DNA of 64,000 bases from Hyaloperonospora brassicae (taxonomy: Eukaryota; Oomycota; Peronosporomycetes; Peronosporales; Peronosporaceae): NCBI GenBank assembly GCA_947650285.1, contig CANTFL010001320.1, forward strand, positions 50,616 to 114,615. Reading direction: 5' to 3'. A program made the translations under genes and the position numbers. Shown here piece after piece: positions 49,187-60,519 of this stretch. The notes under the pieces were generated by a model. The model was not told where the DNA came from. It saw only the letters and a list, made by a program, of their open reading frames with translations, and did no database searches. Each line of letters opens with the position of its first letter. Positions within the stretch are counted from its first letter, which is position 1.

Positions 49187-52100
49187 ATGGACGTGGCCAG
49201 CCTCCACAACATCCTGCTGCACACGTTCAGCAACGACGAGGCGGCGCGCAAAGCTGCCGAAGACGCTGTTGCAGGGCTGCACACGGTGCCGGGCTCGGTG
49301 CAGCTGCTCGTGCAGATCACGGTCGAGGCCAGCGTGACGCGGGAGATCCGCCAGGCCGCTGCCGTGTCGCTCAAGAACTTGGTCCACAAGTACTGGGAGG
49401 GCGCCGATGGCCCGGACAGTCAGTGGGTGCAGGTCATTAGTCCCGCAGACAAGGCACTTGGTCGCCAGAACGCCCTCGAGGCGCTTCTCGTCTCGCAGGA
49501 CTCGAGCATTCGCGCGCTCTTGGCCGAAACCGTCGCGCACATTGCGCGTTTTGACTTCCCGGTAGCCACATACATTGCCACGAGATATCGAGTCTGGCAG
49601 TGCGTGAAAGTCGCTGATCTGATGTGCTCTGATGTGTGCGTGTGTGCGTGTTGCAATGTGACTGCAGGAGACGTGGCCGACATTGATTGACGACATTTGC
49701 AAGAACGTGCAGAGCGGGGAAGCGAGCCGCATCATCAATGCGCTCCTGGCGCTGCGTCGAGTGGTCAAGAACTTTGAGTACCGTGCCGATGACCGTCTCG
49801 CGCCGCTTTTCCAGCTCGTGAAGGTGGTGTTCCCCATGCTGCAGAACATGATGGTGCAGATGCAGACCAACAACTCGATCGAGGCGGCGCAGATGATGCA
49901 CCTCATCCTCAAGACCTATTGGTCCTGCATCAAGACGAGCTTGCCGCCATACCTTGCGCAGACTGAGCTCGTGGTGGCGTGGATGGACATTTTCCGCGTG
50001 ATCATTGCCAAGCCACTGCCGGAAGCAAGCGAGGGTGGCGAGCCGGCTGGACAGCCCATTGACGAAGAAGAGCGCGGCAAGTGGACGTGGTGGGTACTGA
50101 AGAAGTGGGCGCTGCAGATACTCTGCCGCTTTTATACGCGCTACGGCAACCCGAAGAAAGCCGAAGAAGAGCACGTGCAAATGAGCACTGTGTTCCGCAA
50201 CCAGATCGCGCCCGGCCTGCTGCCCTGCGTGCTGGAGACGCTTGCGCTGCGGAAAAGCGGACGATTCTGCACGAACCGCGCAGTGCAGCTTGCGCTGGTG
50301 TTCATGCAAGAGGCAGTGGACTCGGCTGTCACGTACAAGCTGATCAAGCCGCACCTTGGTTTCTTGCTGTTCGAGGTCATCCACCCAGTGCTGTGTTTGA
50401 CGCCGAAGGATCTGCAGCTATGGGCAGAAGACCCGCACGAGTTTGTGCGCAAGACAAACGACGTGTTTGAGGACTTTCTCGACCCCGTGTACGCCGCGTC
50501 GAACTTGCTGGCGGACCTGTGCACCAAGCGCGGGAAAGACTGCTTGCCGAACGTGCTGACGTTCTACACCAACATCTTGAACGCGTACATTTCTGCTCCG
50601 GACGACAAGAAGAACTACATCCAGAAGGACGCTGCTTTGCACGCCCTGTTTTCGCTGGACGGTGTGTTGACCAAGTCAAAGGCGCACAAGGACCAGGTCG
50701 AGTCCATGATTGTGACGCACATTCTGCCCGAGTTTGCGAACCCGCACGGCTTCCTGCGCTTGCGCGCTTGCAAGGTCTTCTCGCGCAAGTACATTGAAGG
50801 CATTCGGTTCAAGGACGAGCAGACGTTGATCCGCATTGTCAACGGCATGCTCGATGCCATGTTCGACCCAGAGCTGCCCGTGCGCATCGAGGCCGCCAAG
50901 ACGATCCGTTTTGTCGTAATGTACCCGCACTCGGATACCGTTGTGGAAGTGCTTCGTCCGCGTCTGCCACAGATCCTCGAGCAGTTTTTCAGCCTCATGG
51001 ACGAGATAGGCAACGACGAGGTCGTTGTGGCCCTCGAGCACATTATCGACCGCTTCTCATCGGAGATCGGGCCGTTCTCGTTGCAGCTTGTGGCGAAGTT
51101 TGTCGAGTTTTTCGGACAGTTTACTGCTGTGGCTGAAGAAGACGAAGACGCTTCGCTTGCTGCAGTGTCGTGCCTTGACGCGATCAACACGATCCTCATG
51201 AGCATACACAACCACCCGGAGCTGTACGCTCTGATGGTGCCAACGCTCGCGTCGGTCATTCGCAAGATCCTCACTGATCTCGACTTTGTCGAGTACATGG
51301 AAAGCGGCATTGACATCCTGGGCTCGCTAGCTTTCTACAGCCAGAAGATCGCACCGCAGCTCTGGGACCTCTTTCCGCTTATTTTCGCGAGCTTCAACGA
51401 CTGGGCGTCGGATTACTTGACGAACTTTGTGCCGGTCATTGACAACTTTGTCGGTCGTGACATTGACGGCTTTCTCTCGGGCTCGGTCGTGGATCCAGCT
51501 ACTGGCGCGAACGTGCGCTATCTGGAGCTCGTGTACAACATGGCCAAGACTGTCTTTGACGGCGAAAACGTGCAGGAGATTGACTTGTGCGCTGCCTGCC
51601 GACTGCTGTACTCGCTGTTGCACAACCTCTTTGGCAAGGTGGACGAGTGCATTCCACCCATCACGCACATGGTGTGCACGAAACTAGCAGAGCCGCTTGT
51701 GGACTCGACCGCACGCAACTTGCTGGGCGTGTTCAGCAGTCTGCTGCACTACAACTCGGCGCTCACGCTCGATGCCCTCAACGCGCTCGGCGCTGCGGAC
51801 GGCGTGTTGAAGATCTGGTTGAGTGACTTGTCTCGATACGACAACTACCTGGACCGCAAGTTGTTTGTGCTGGGCACCATGTCGATTCTTCGTGCTCCTG
51901 GCGACAAGATTCCGACTGCGCTGCGTCCTCACATCAAGCAGCTGATCCAGGCTGCCATGAAGGTGCTCGTCGATGCCATCCAGAACCCACCTGCCGGCAT
52001 CTTGGAAGATGGAGAGGAGGCCGAGAGCGACGGTGAGAAAGGTGAGCAGCTCGAGGGGCTGCTAGAAAACGGTGGCTACGCCTCCGATGAAGATGCCGAG

Positions 52101-52397
52101 GACGTGGTGGATGACCAGTACTACGCCATACTGCGTCAGTTGCGTGAGGAAGCGGAGGGTCAGTTTAGCTATGACGACGAAGGCGACGATGACTACATTA
52201 GTCTGCTCGACGAGGTGGACGAGGTCGAGTTCTTCCTGAGCTCGCTCCAGGGCTTTGCCCAAGCATACGCTCCCGAGTACCAGGCGTTGGGACTTGAGGC
52301 GGACGCGACGACGCAACAGGCCCTCGTGCTCTTCCAGACGGAGCACGCCAAGAGAAAAGAGGCTCAGGCGGCGCAGAAAGCGCAGCAGCAGCAGTAG
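49187..52397 (+). CDS. IPO7: Importin-7/8-like nuclear transport receptor (karyopherin beta)
   Basis: Two exons, 49187-49561 and 49668-52397, separated by a 106-nt intron (GTAGCC...GACTGCAG), give 1,034 residues, close to the ~1,038 of animal importin-7. The N-terminus holds the importin-beta N-terminal (Ran-GTP-binding) repeat region, with ASVTREIRQAAAVSLKNLVH typical of it. The rest is HEAT-like helices with ALLALRRVVKNFEYR and AKTIRFVVMYPHSDT among the recognisable family stretches. Near residues 895-965 there is a run of acidic residues, as in IPO7/IPO8. These receptors carry ribosomal proteins, histones and signalling proteins into the nucleus and release them on Ran-GTP binding. Importin-7 and -8 cannot be told apart here. 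Confidence 0.93.
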
Positions 52398-52454
52398 CCG
52401 CTGTAGACAAAGACAGGGAACCTGTCGTACCTGCGTGCAAACGTCAAGAGAGTC

Positions 52455-52475
52455 AGAGAGAGAGAGAGAGAGAGA
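52455..52475 (+). repeat. Short (GA)n run
   Basis: About ten GA units in the 3' region of the importin gene. Confidence 0.8.
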
Positions 52476-52532
52476 CATGTTGTAAGCCAAGAGATTGATC
52501 CGTTTTGTTCACCCCCCCCCGCGTGTCGAGGT

Positions 52533-53168
52533 CTACTCGCGTGTCGAGTGCTGCTCACTGTCGGTCTTGAGCACGAGCCGATAGGCTTCAAAGTCAAAGT
52601 CGTTCGGCCTGTTGTTCAGCATGTCGACGTGAGCGTAGAGCTCGTCGCGCGTGTAGCACCGGAGCACTTGCTCCAGCACCAGCTGCGACTCGGGTTTGTC
52701 CACCATGTGCAGCACATCGGCCCGGAGCAGCGTCAAGCCCTTGTCCGCGAGCAAGTCGTCGTAGAGCGAGATGGCTACACACGGCTGGGCCGTGCCCGCG
52801 TCCGCTTGGAACGCCTCCAAAGACGTGACCAGGAAACACGACTGCTGGAACTGGCTCAAGAGGTTGACGTACCCCTCTTGGCGGTACACGGGCACGAGCA
52901 GGTACGGCGCAGCGGCTGCGCGCCGGAGGAGCTCCTGATACGCACTGGCCACGAGCGTCGTCGCGGCGGCGTCGCGCTTGTCGGCGTGGAAGCGCTGCCA
53001 CAGGTGGCAAATCTGCGCCGGCGGCTCGTGCCGGAGGCGCTCGAGCTTGACGAGCTGCTCGAGCGAGCGCGCGCCGGGGTACGAGAAGCCGCCGCTTCCC
53101 GTGCCGGTGGAGCTGTAGAGCGCACGCAGCAGTGGGCGACGGCGGGCGCGCCGGGCGATCGTCGACAT
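52533..53168 (-). CDS. ATPAF1: Mitochondrial F1-ATPase assembly factor 1 (ATP11/ATPAF1)
   Basis: A single-exon gene of 211 residues. The N-terminus (MSTIARRARRRPLLRALYSS) is Arg/Ser-rich and without acidic residues, a typical mitochondrial targeting sequence. The body matches ATP11. It opens with LEQLVKLERL and ICHLWQRFHADK, continues with PYLLVPVYRQEGYVNLLSQF and FLVTSLEAFQ, and ends with ISLYDDLLADKGLTLLRADV. ATP11 binds unassembled F1 beta subunit and prevents its aggregation during ATP-synthase assembly in the matrix. The protein is shorter than yeast Atp11 mainly at the N-terminus. It is transcribed toward the importin gene, with only about 135 bases between the two stop codons. Confidence 0.9.
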   Translation of the reverse strand: MSTIARRARRRPLLRALYSSTGTGSGGFSYPGARSLEQLVKLERLRHEPPAQICHLWQRFHADKRDAAATTLVASAYQELLRRAAAAPYLLVPVYRQEGYVNLLSQFQQSCFLVTSLEAFQADAGTAQPCVAISLYDDLLADKGLTLLRADVLHMVDKPESQLVLEQVLRCYTRDELYAHVDMLNNRPNDFDFEAYRLVLKTDSEQHSTRE

Positions 53169-53410
53169 GGCGGAGAGAGGGAGAGAGGGGCGGGCGCGTG
53201 ACGGCGTCGCTTTGGCCGCTTTATTTTTTTTTACCGCAATGCGACGGTCGCGTTTAGGGAATTTTTAGGGAATTTTTGGCAATCGAATCCCAGTACAATA
53301 TGAATAAATTGACGAACCTCTGAGAAGGAATACTTAGAAATGGGTGGGCTCGAGTTACTAAATTGATCGACGACTTCATTTTTGCTGCCGACTAGTTCGG
53401 TAGATTTCTA

Positions 53411-54764
53411 TCAGTAACTATCTCTCTCGAAATGCAGACCTTGGGCGATACCCGCAAAGTATAGAGAAAACAAACACTCCAGTGCATGACGCTTGAGTTT
53501 GCGACCAGCGCGCATCTCAGACGCAACGGTTTCGCGACGTGGACACTGAGACAGGTGCGGACCACCACGTTTGACATTTGCAGAGCTGCCTGATGTAGAT
53601 GTGTTAAGTGCATGAAACACAGAAGTTTCTGCTGCATCACGAGCACTGCCTCGTCTTCTAGTTTGTCGACCCTGCAACCACGCGGTCTCGTGTTTTGACG
53701 GGGACCACGTGTGCAGCACTTGATCCACGTCGATTACTACGGCAGCTTTGGTTTGTAGCTCACCGCTAGCGGCTTGCATGTAGAGAATGTCAGTGGTTGA
53801 CTGGGAAAATTGTTTATTCAATAACTTTATCACTGGTTGACTGGGCACGCAGTAGAGCTGCGTGATTGCGTTTTACGCATCAACCGGTCAAGTCTTGCCA
53901 TTGTAACAACGACTCTAGCCCTTGCAGGCGATCACCGAGATAAGGTCTGCCCTGCATAGCTGCGCAGTTTTCATCTATGCCTATCGACGACCGAGTCCTT
54001 AATCTTACGAGATCTAATCTCGAAGAAGATGTGGCCACATGCAGTCATCTGCTTCAGCGGTATAAGTATTTCAGGCGTAAGACAATATGCGGCGTCCCAT
54101 GATCCTGGGATATTTTGCTTATGTATACAGGCATCTTTCGAGCCGCTCCGTACTGCCTCAGAACATGGCTTGACGATTGGCTACTTCAGCAAACATATGG
54201 TGCGGTCGCTGTAGCGTCTGCGGGGCGGGCAGCCGGTAGGGACGGCGGAAGCTTCGATGACTTGGTACTCGTTGCGCGAACGCTTCGTGATTGCATGTCA
54301 GATGTGTGCCCGCTGTAGCCTAATTTGGATTTGCTCTTCCTGGAAAACGCCAGGAATCGATACTGAATGTGGCCGACTTTCTGACCACCGCAGCAGGTCC
54401 TCACTTGGCAGTGTAGAGTCGAGGGCAAAAGTCGCTCCGTGACCCTTCCAGTCTCAGCAATCGAACTTCGTTGGCCAAGTTCCCTGCTGGGCGTAGGGTT
54501 TGGCCCGATGGACAATGAGGCCGTCATGTCCTGCAAGAACATTCCCACTCGATTCCGGTAGCGCATCTGGCGACTACCGTCCGTCGACGCGGCAGACGTC
54601 ACGTCACTGGCATCGATTTGCATTCTGAGTGAGCGAGTTACGCCGCTTACACTCATTTGGTCGCGCTCTTTTGTGCGTGGGGACTCGGCCTCTTGAACCT
54701 TTGGAACCTCCAAAGGCTTCCAAACTCGAGCTCGTTCAAGCACAAATGGGATCGATAGAGGCAT
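53411..54764 (-). pseudogene. Unresolved locus with PX-domain-like segments, possibly decaying
   Basis: An ATG at 54764 opens a 192-codon Ser/Arg-rich frame. Further along the minus strand are protein-like pieces in changing frames. One is MPVYISKISQDHGTPHIVLR (from 54134), which resembles the first strands of a PX domain. A second is a stretch with KIKDSVVDRHR. A third is RPYLGDRLQGLESLLQ (about 53930), resembling the PX Arg-x-x-x-Leu-E helix. The last is a long tail to 53411. The step from the first to the second piece needs one extra base after LYR. It may be a real gene with introns I cannot place or a relic. PX domains bind phosphoinositides on endosomes. Low confidence. Confidence 0.3.
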
Positions 54765-55282
54765 TGAATGGCCTTTGTATACGAGTGCGCGTCTGTTGTG
54801 CTGGCACGCAAAGACGACGGGGCAGGTTCAAACGCTGTAGGCAAAAGCTGTGTCTGTAAACTCAATTCGATTGACCGTCACGCAAAAAACAGCAAGTGAG
54901 AAAAAGCGCTTGGACCAACGAACTACAGACGGCGCCCGAGGGCCCGTCTTCCGTCTCTTCGCTTCCTGCAGACGCTCGTGTCCACGTCAAGACGCGTTTC
55001 ACCGGCGTTCGAGAAAGTGCGCGTGCGCGTTGGCCACCCGTTTTGCGCATTCGTATTTCGCTGAAGTTGCCGGTCCCATCCCCAAAACAGAACCCCCGAC
55101 GCGCAATCGAGTGGTCCACCAAACAACCCCTCGATCGATCGACTCGTTCGTTTGGACAGTCTCCGTTCTGCACTCCCATCACTCTCAATCAAGTATCCAC
55201 TCCCTGCCACGACCCTGCAGTTCGCCCCGCTTCCACTGGTCTCACCTAAGTAGCCAAGATCCCGCCTCGTCGCGCCCGCCAC

Positions 55283-55290
55283 CTCATTCT
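55283..55290 (+). promoter_or_regulatory. Initiator-like sequence
   Basis: CTCATTCT followed by TAATCTTTCG fits the oomycete initiator plus flanking element, 77-84 bases before the ATG at 55367. Confidence 0.4.
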
Positions 55291-55366
55291 TAATCTTTCG
55301 CGACTCGACGCACATTGGCCACTGACCCGTCGCCCCCGTCGAGGCCACGCGATCCCTTTTTACCCA

Positions 55367-56535
55367 ATGGCAGACACCAATGCCATCGCGCCGGCCGTCG
55401 CGCCGCCCGCGCCGCTCGAGTGGCCCGAGAACATGACCCAGCTCCAGGGCGTCACCATCGCTGTGCTGCCCGTCGCCGCGCTCGTGCTGTGCTACGTCAT
55501 GCTGCGCCTCGTGTGGCGCGTGCCGACACCGCTTCCGCTGCGGACCACCGGCGCATCAGTCCCTGGCTACGGCGCCACGGACGGCAGCGCGCCGCAGCCC
55601 ATCACGGCGATCAAGACGTCGCTGGTCGAAGAGGGCGAAGTCGCGGGCGACTACAAGGCGCACTGGTACTCGACGTTTGACTTTGCGTTCCTCGTGGGCA
55701 TGGGCGTCTACGGCGTCGCGATGCTCGTGCTCACGGTCGTGTACGAGCGCGCGTGGCTCACGGAGCCGCGGTTCTGGCTCATGCAGCTGCCCAAGCTCGT
55801 GGTGATGATGGCCGTGTCGCTCGTGGGCGGCCTCATCTGCCGCTGCTTCTGCGACGTCGACGACAAGGGCTACATCATGACGAACAAATCGTCCACGTTC
55901 AAGGTCAACTACACGCGCAAACTGCAGCACTTTGCCGCCTACATGGTGCCGCTCGTGATCAAAGCCGACCACGCCGGGCCGCTGGCGCTCGCGTGGGGGA
56001 CTTTTTCACCATGTTGGGCTTTCTGGTGCTGATTAAGCCCATTCGCGAGCACTCGAAGCTGTTTATGCTGCAGTTCAACTCGCTCGACCGGCCGGAAGAC
56101 CGTCCGCACACGCTCAAGTGGATCATTGTCGGCAACATTGCGCCCGGCATGTTTATCCTCATGTTCTTCAAGTGGCTCTTTGCTGCCCACGGCGCGCTGA
56201 CGTTCATCCTCGTGTTCATCACGGGCATTGGCGACGGCCTGGCCGAGCCCGTGGGCATCACGTGGGGCCGCCACAAGTACAAGACCCGCAGCTGCTTCTC
56301 CCCCAACAAGTACACGCGGAGCTGGGAAGGCAGCGCCTGCGTGTTTGTCTCGGGGCTCGTGTTCCCCGCGCTGCAGTACGCGGCGTTTGACAACTTTTGG
56401 CAGGTGCTGCTGTCGATGCTGATTCTCGCGCCGACGATGGCGTACGCCGAGGCCACGGCCCCGCACACGATGGACACGCCCGTGCTGATGATCGGGTGCG
56501 GCGCCATTTTATACGCGATCGTCCATCTCGTCTAG
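55367..56535 (+). CDS. Dolichol/phytol/diacylglycerol kinase-like polytopic membrane protein, frame break at a G run
   Basis: Frame one runs from the ATG at 55367 to about 55999 and frame two from there to the stop at 56535; together they would give about 389 residues. Several hydrophobic segments alternate with short loops. The C-terminal half has the family's CTP-kinase motif ITGIGDGLAEPVGITWG and then RSWEGSACVF, as in dolichol kinase, phytol kinase VTE5 and yeast Dgk1. The two frames meet at a run of five G (55995-55999) after ALAW; one more G would keep the frame, so the sequence carries a one-base deletion or a homopolymer error. No intron signals explain it. The substrate lipid cannot be told from the sequence. 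Conservation on both sides of the break argues that the gene is functional in the organism. Confidence 0.7.
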
Positions 56536-56698
56536 ACACACGGGCGCCCGTGTCCTCAAGAATAACACGCGAGCTGCAAACGCTCGAGTTGCATAACGTG
56601 GTGGTGCACGACCAGCGACGTGGTCTCTCTTTATCTGCCCCTCTCTCTCTCTCTGTCTGTGTCTAGTGGTCGTCTACCTGTCTGCTAATCGTATACCC

Positions 56699-57349
56699 TC
56701 ACAGGCCGCGAGACCTCCAGTTGCACAAGTCCAGCTCGTCCAGGTCGTTGCTGGCTACCTGCTCCCTCTGCTGCTTGTTGCTCGTCTGCTGCTGCTGCTG
56801 CTTCCTCTTCTTCTTCTTCTGCTTGTGCTGGAACTCGCGCACGGCGGCTTGGACGATACCGGCGCCTGGTGCCTCAAGGTCGTCGTCGTCGTCATCTACT
56901 GCACCGACGTCGCCGTTCGCCTCGTCCACGTGCCTCTTCTCGGCCGTCTTCTTTCCACTGCGCAGACGCGCGACACGCTCGAGCGCCACGCGGTACCTGT
57001 CCACGTACTGCATGTTCTCGAGCTCGTCGACGGCCTCGCGCTCCTTTGTCTCCTGCACCTGCACGCGCTCTTCCTCGACCGCTCGTTGCTCCACCTCTGC
57101 GGCAAACTCTTGGAACGCTTCCCAGTCCGACGCGAGCTGCGTCGCTGCCAGCTGCTGCACGTCCACGTGACGCGCTTTGGCGTCGGCCGCCGCGTCGTCG
57201 AAGAAGCCCACGGGGAGCGCTGGCGCCCGCGTGTGCGCGTTGCGGCGCGCACAACTGTCGGCCGCTACAGCTGATGGCGACGTCGTGCTACTCGCTGTCG
57301 GTGGTCGAGCTGTAGCCATGTCGGCCGGTCGCTGCGTGGCCTCTTTCAT
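56699..57349 (-). CDS. ZNF830/CCDC16-like coiled-coil protein
   Basis: From the ATG at 57349 (alternative at 57319) the product has 216 residues. It contains LPVGFFDDAAADAKARHVDV and, after about 10 residues, DWEAFQEFAAEVEQ, with a long Glu/Arg helix ending in YRVALERVARLR. This is the C-terminal module of ZNF830 (CCDC16), a pre-mRNA-splicing-associated protein. The N-terminal zinc finger of animal ZNF830 is not present in this frame, so either the oomycete protein is shorter or an upstream exon is missing. The tail is rich in Lys and Gln (KKKKRKQQQQQ), probably a nuclear localisation signal. Confidence 0.6.
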   Translation of the reverse strand: MKEATQRPADMATARPPTASSTTSPSAVAADSCARRNAHTRAPALPVGFFDDAAADAKARHVDVQQLAATQLASDWEAFQEFAAEVEQRAVEEERVQVQETKEREAVDELENMQYVDRYRVALERVARLRSGKKTAEKRHVDEANGDVGAVDDDDDDLEAPGAGIVQAAVREFQHKQKKKKRKQQQQQTSNKQQREQVASNDLDELDLCNWRSRGL

Positions 57350-57693
57350 CCTCCGCCGGCGGCGCTCTTCTTGTCCACTGCTGCCCTTTCTGTCTGGTGC
57401 TTTCCGTGCTTTGCTGGGATCGAAATGTATTGCGCGCACGCGGCGGGACAGACACTTTTGGATCGACGTTGTTCGTTTACAAGTTACAATACAGAAAAAA
57501 ACAATCGAGGGGAGGGACGAAGTGCGTCGGACGACCAACCAGCTCGTCGTGTAACGCCAGCGTCAGCACGTTGACGGTCGCGTGGTCGTGGGTGTCCATA
57601 GATGTTACAAGGGCGAGAGCGGTTGAAAAGCCCCGACGAGCTTTGGCGGCCATCGCTAGTGTCGATGGCGTCGAAACTGCAACCGGCGGATGT

Positions 57694-59950
57694 TCAGACG
57701 GAGCTGTCCAATGCTCTCCTCTTGCCAGTGCTGCACATCAATCGCCTCGAGCTCGTCTCGGCATCAGACTCACTGGCGATCGAAGACGTCGTGAGGTGCT
57801 GAGGCTGGCGGCTTTCGGCTTGCGCTGCGTCGAGGATGGCGAGCGATTGCGGACTCTCTGTCAAGAGCGAGTCCCGGATATCTTCGGCAAGTGACGGGAG
57901 GCTGACTGCGACACTTGGACCAGCAGCACTAGCAGTGATCGTCTTGGACGCTGAAGGTGAAAGCACGTCGCCGCTTGCTTCGGTCCCGCTGGTACTGCAA
58001 GCAGAGTGCAGAGGTTTCGGGTGCACAGTCATGTAGTCGACGTACTCACGAATGTAGCGCTGCATGTAGCGCTTCACTTGTTCTTGCTGTTCGCAGAGAA
58101 CGACTTGGGGGTGGACGGGCTCGTTGTTGGCGTCCATTCGAAGCAACCCAACGCTCTCTTCATCCGTAGATTGAGACGAGCAATTCCCGACGCTCTCCTT
58201 CTCCACGCTCCGACGATTGCGCTTGGTCAATGACTCGCCATCCGACGTGCTGACGTCACTCCCATCTTGACTGGTCTGCTTTCGCTTTGAACGGCAGCGT
58301 CCGCATGCGGAGAAAGCGTCACTGCAGTCATCGGACATGTCGTTCTCGCACGACTCAGTGGACTTCACGACGTGCACGTGATGGACTTCAGCGCCAGAAG
58401 ACAGCACTTCCGTCTTCACGTCGACAGTGCCGTCAGGGAGATGCTGAGCTGACGTTTCGTGCATGTCGTCTCTACTGTGCGTGGAATCGGCTGTTGAACG
58501 TGTAGGAACCAGTGCTGCGCTACACATTTTCCACCGAAAAACAGGTTTCCGAGAGCTGGACAGCTGCAGCTTCTCGAGCAGCCCGACGCTGACCAAGACA
58601 TTGGCCACGTCATAGAGTCGGCGAATCTTGGCTGTCATAGCAAGACACACACAAGGCAGCGTGAACACAGGCGACGAGATCTGGAGAGTGATGCCACGAC
58701 GCACTTTTCAACAGACGGTCCTCTTCGCTTTTGCTATCTTCCATTTGGATGAGCTGCTTCGCAGCTTGATCCAACGGAATGATGCAGTCTTCCTGTGGAC
58801 AGGAACTCCAAGTGTTAGTCTTCGCTTCCTTGACCCCGTGACTGTAGCGTACCTTTCCAAGGAACAACTGGACAAACATCTGACTCAACTTGGATAACGA
58901 CTTGCCTCTCCGTCGGTCGTCTGAATGGCATAGACGTATCTCTGTGAGCTCCTTCTGACAAGCACACACATCGAGCTATGGGAACGACCGACTTGTGTGC
59001 TCACGTTTCACTGCAGAGCACGCTGTTCCAAGCGCGTCAAATAGAGACGACTGCTGGACACTACTAGCGCACCGTTGCTTCATATCGAACTATCCATCAC
59101 AACCACCACTCGACAACGTTGACACGCACGCGATTGACCGCTCTGAGGTGAAGGACACTCGACATACCTTCATGGCGCTGATGGACGTCGGGAGGGGAAA
59201 CGAGTCCGTGCCAGTGATACAGGTTCTTACTCTTTCGACTCACGAGGTGAATGCTCTCTAGAATGTTCACAATATCGTAGATACGTCTTCGCTCGACGCC
59301 CAGCTCTAGCGCTGCTTGGTCCAAACAGATTTCCGAGATGCTGTCGTCCTGATACAGTCGTAGAAAACTGATCACGCAATCACAACCGAGCACCACGTCA
59401 GGAGAGTCACACACACACTGACCTACAGCACGACCTCGTCCAGCACCTCGTCGTACTTTTCACAGAGCAGGCCGAGCGACTTCTCCTTCCGATTGTACTC
59501 TCGCAGGGGAAAGAATCCACTGTGGTCCCCACTTGACCGCGACCCTCGTCGTTTTGCCATCTCGCCCGTCCCGCGCTTGTCGATCGCCTCCTGATGATCG
59601 ATCTCTGCGTGGCTCTTTGCTACCGGAAGCTCGGTCACGGCTGCCGCGTCTGCCGCTTCCATCCACACCGTCTCGACCTTTCTTTTGACCGACGTTCCAG
59701 CCTTCGTGTCACATCGAAGTGCACACGTTTGCTCTACTTTTGTGGACGCAACTGCTGACCTCGTCTCGCCTTTGAGTCCCTGATGGCCGGATAACAACGA
59801 CAGCATTGCCGCTGCAGCTTCCGTGCGGTTCGGACTCGGCTGGTGGATCCGACTGCGAGCGTTCGTGACGTCAATGCTGCCAGCTGTGCGTGGTGGTCGC
59901 GCCTGCTGCCGCTTGCAACGGATTGGACTGATCACTTCATTTGCTGGCAT
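57694..59950 (-). CDS. Atypical E2F transcription factor with two DNA-binding domains (E2F7/E2F8/DEL type)
   Basis: Five exons join in phase: 59950-59457, 59367-59168, 58941-58853, 58792-58705 and 58631-57694 (602 residues). The first winged helix (about 152-218) runs from [12 protein letters not shown] through [18 protein letters not shown]. The second (about 233-310) runs from [17 protein letters not shown] through [20 protein letters not shown]. Tandem E2F domains let the protein bind E2F sites without a DP partner, as in animal E2F7/8 and plant DEL proteins, which repress cell-cycle and endocycle genes. There is no recognisable dimerisation or Rb-binding region after the second domain. 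The start is the ATG of MPANEVISP; the third exon uses the acceptor GCTCACAG, chosen because it keeps phase. Confidence 0.9.
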
Positions 59951-60037
59951 CAGGAAAAGTTCAACGTCAAGAGCTCTGCAACGATGCGACCAAACGGTTG
60001 CGACCAAACCTCTTCGTTAGCGCGCCAACGCCTCGGA

Positions 60038-60046
60038 TTGGCGGAA
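60038..60046 (+). promoter_or_regulatory. E2F-like binding site
   Basis: TTGGCGGAA, close to the E2F consensus TTTSSCGC/GCGGGAAA, 88-96 bases upstream of the E2F start codon. Confidence 0.45.
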
Positions 60047-60059
60047 TTTAAACTGCAAT

Positions 60060-60519
60060 TTAAATCTCGGGAAGCTTTCTCCCGCCAAAACGAGACACGA
60101 CGCACCACCTTCGAGGGACAATGGCAGCTAGTTGCCCGATGGCGGGGGTAGTACGACCGATGGCGTTGTACCGGTAGTCACGCACCATCCATAGATGCTC
60201 GCGAACCGGTACAAGACGTGACAGTGAGCGGAGGCATGCACTCGGCACCATGGCAAGAAAAAGAGGATCGAGCAGGGTTTTCGACCCAGTAACATACCTC
60301 ATCGAGAGATGGAGCGACATCGCCATTTCGTGGGCAACTAGCGACACGTGCGGCGCTAGAAAAAGGCAGTCGAAGGACTGGCGAATGAATGCTGTCCAAC
60401 TTGTTGTCATTGCCTCGTAAAGCAGTGCAGAGATCTGTGTATCTCAAGTAGATGGTCGACCTTGTTTGTAGTCGTGGGTCCGACAGAGGTCGTATGTCAT
60501 AGTCGTCCGAATTGACCAT
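60060..60519 (-). CDS. Small gene of unknown function overlapping the E2F upstream region
   Basis: An ATG at 60519 begins MVNSDDYDIRPLSDPR. A following exon-like stretch (ALLYEAMTTSWTAFIRQSF then HVSLVAHEMAMSLHLSMR) ends at a canonical GTATGT donor near 60295. A third part reads REHLWMVRDYRYNAIGR. Helix-rich composition hints at a histone-fold-like protein, but I do not recognise a family. The first junction (acceptor GATACACAG) lacks an obvious donor. If real, its 3' end lies on the E2F sites of the next gene on the same strand. Confidence 0.3.
60078..60090 (-). promoter_or_regulatory. Strong E2F consensus site upstream of the E2F gene
   Basis: On the minus strand TTTTGGCGGGAGA, a full match to the core TTTTGGCGGGA. 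It lies 128-140 bases upstream of the ATG at 59950. Together with the weaker site at 60038 it suggests that the gene is under E2F control, including by its own product. Confidence 0.6.

Noticed and set aside
52548..53201. Plus-strand frame of 217 codons opposite ATPAF1
   Set aside because: Antisense shadow of the ATPAF1 codons.
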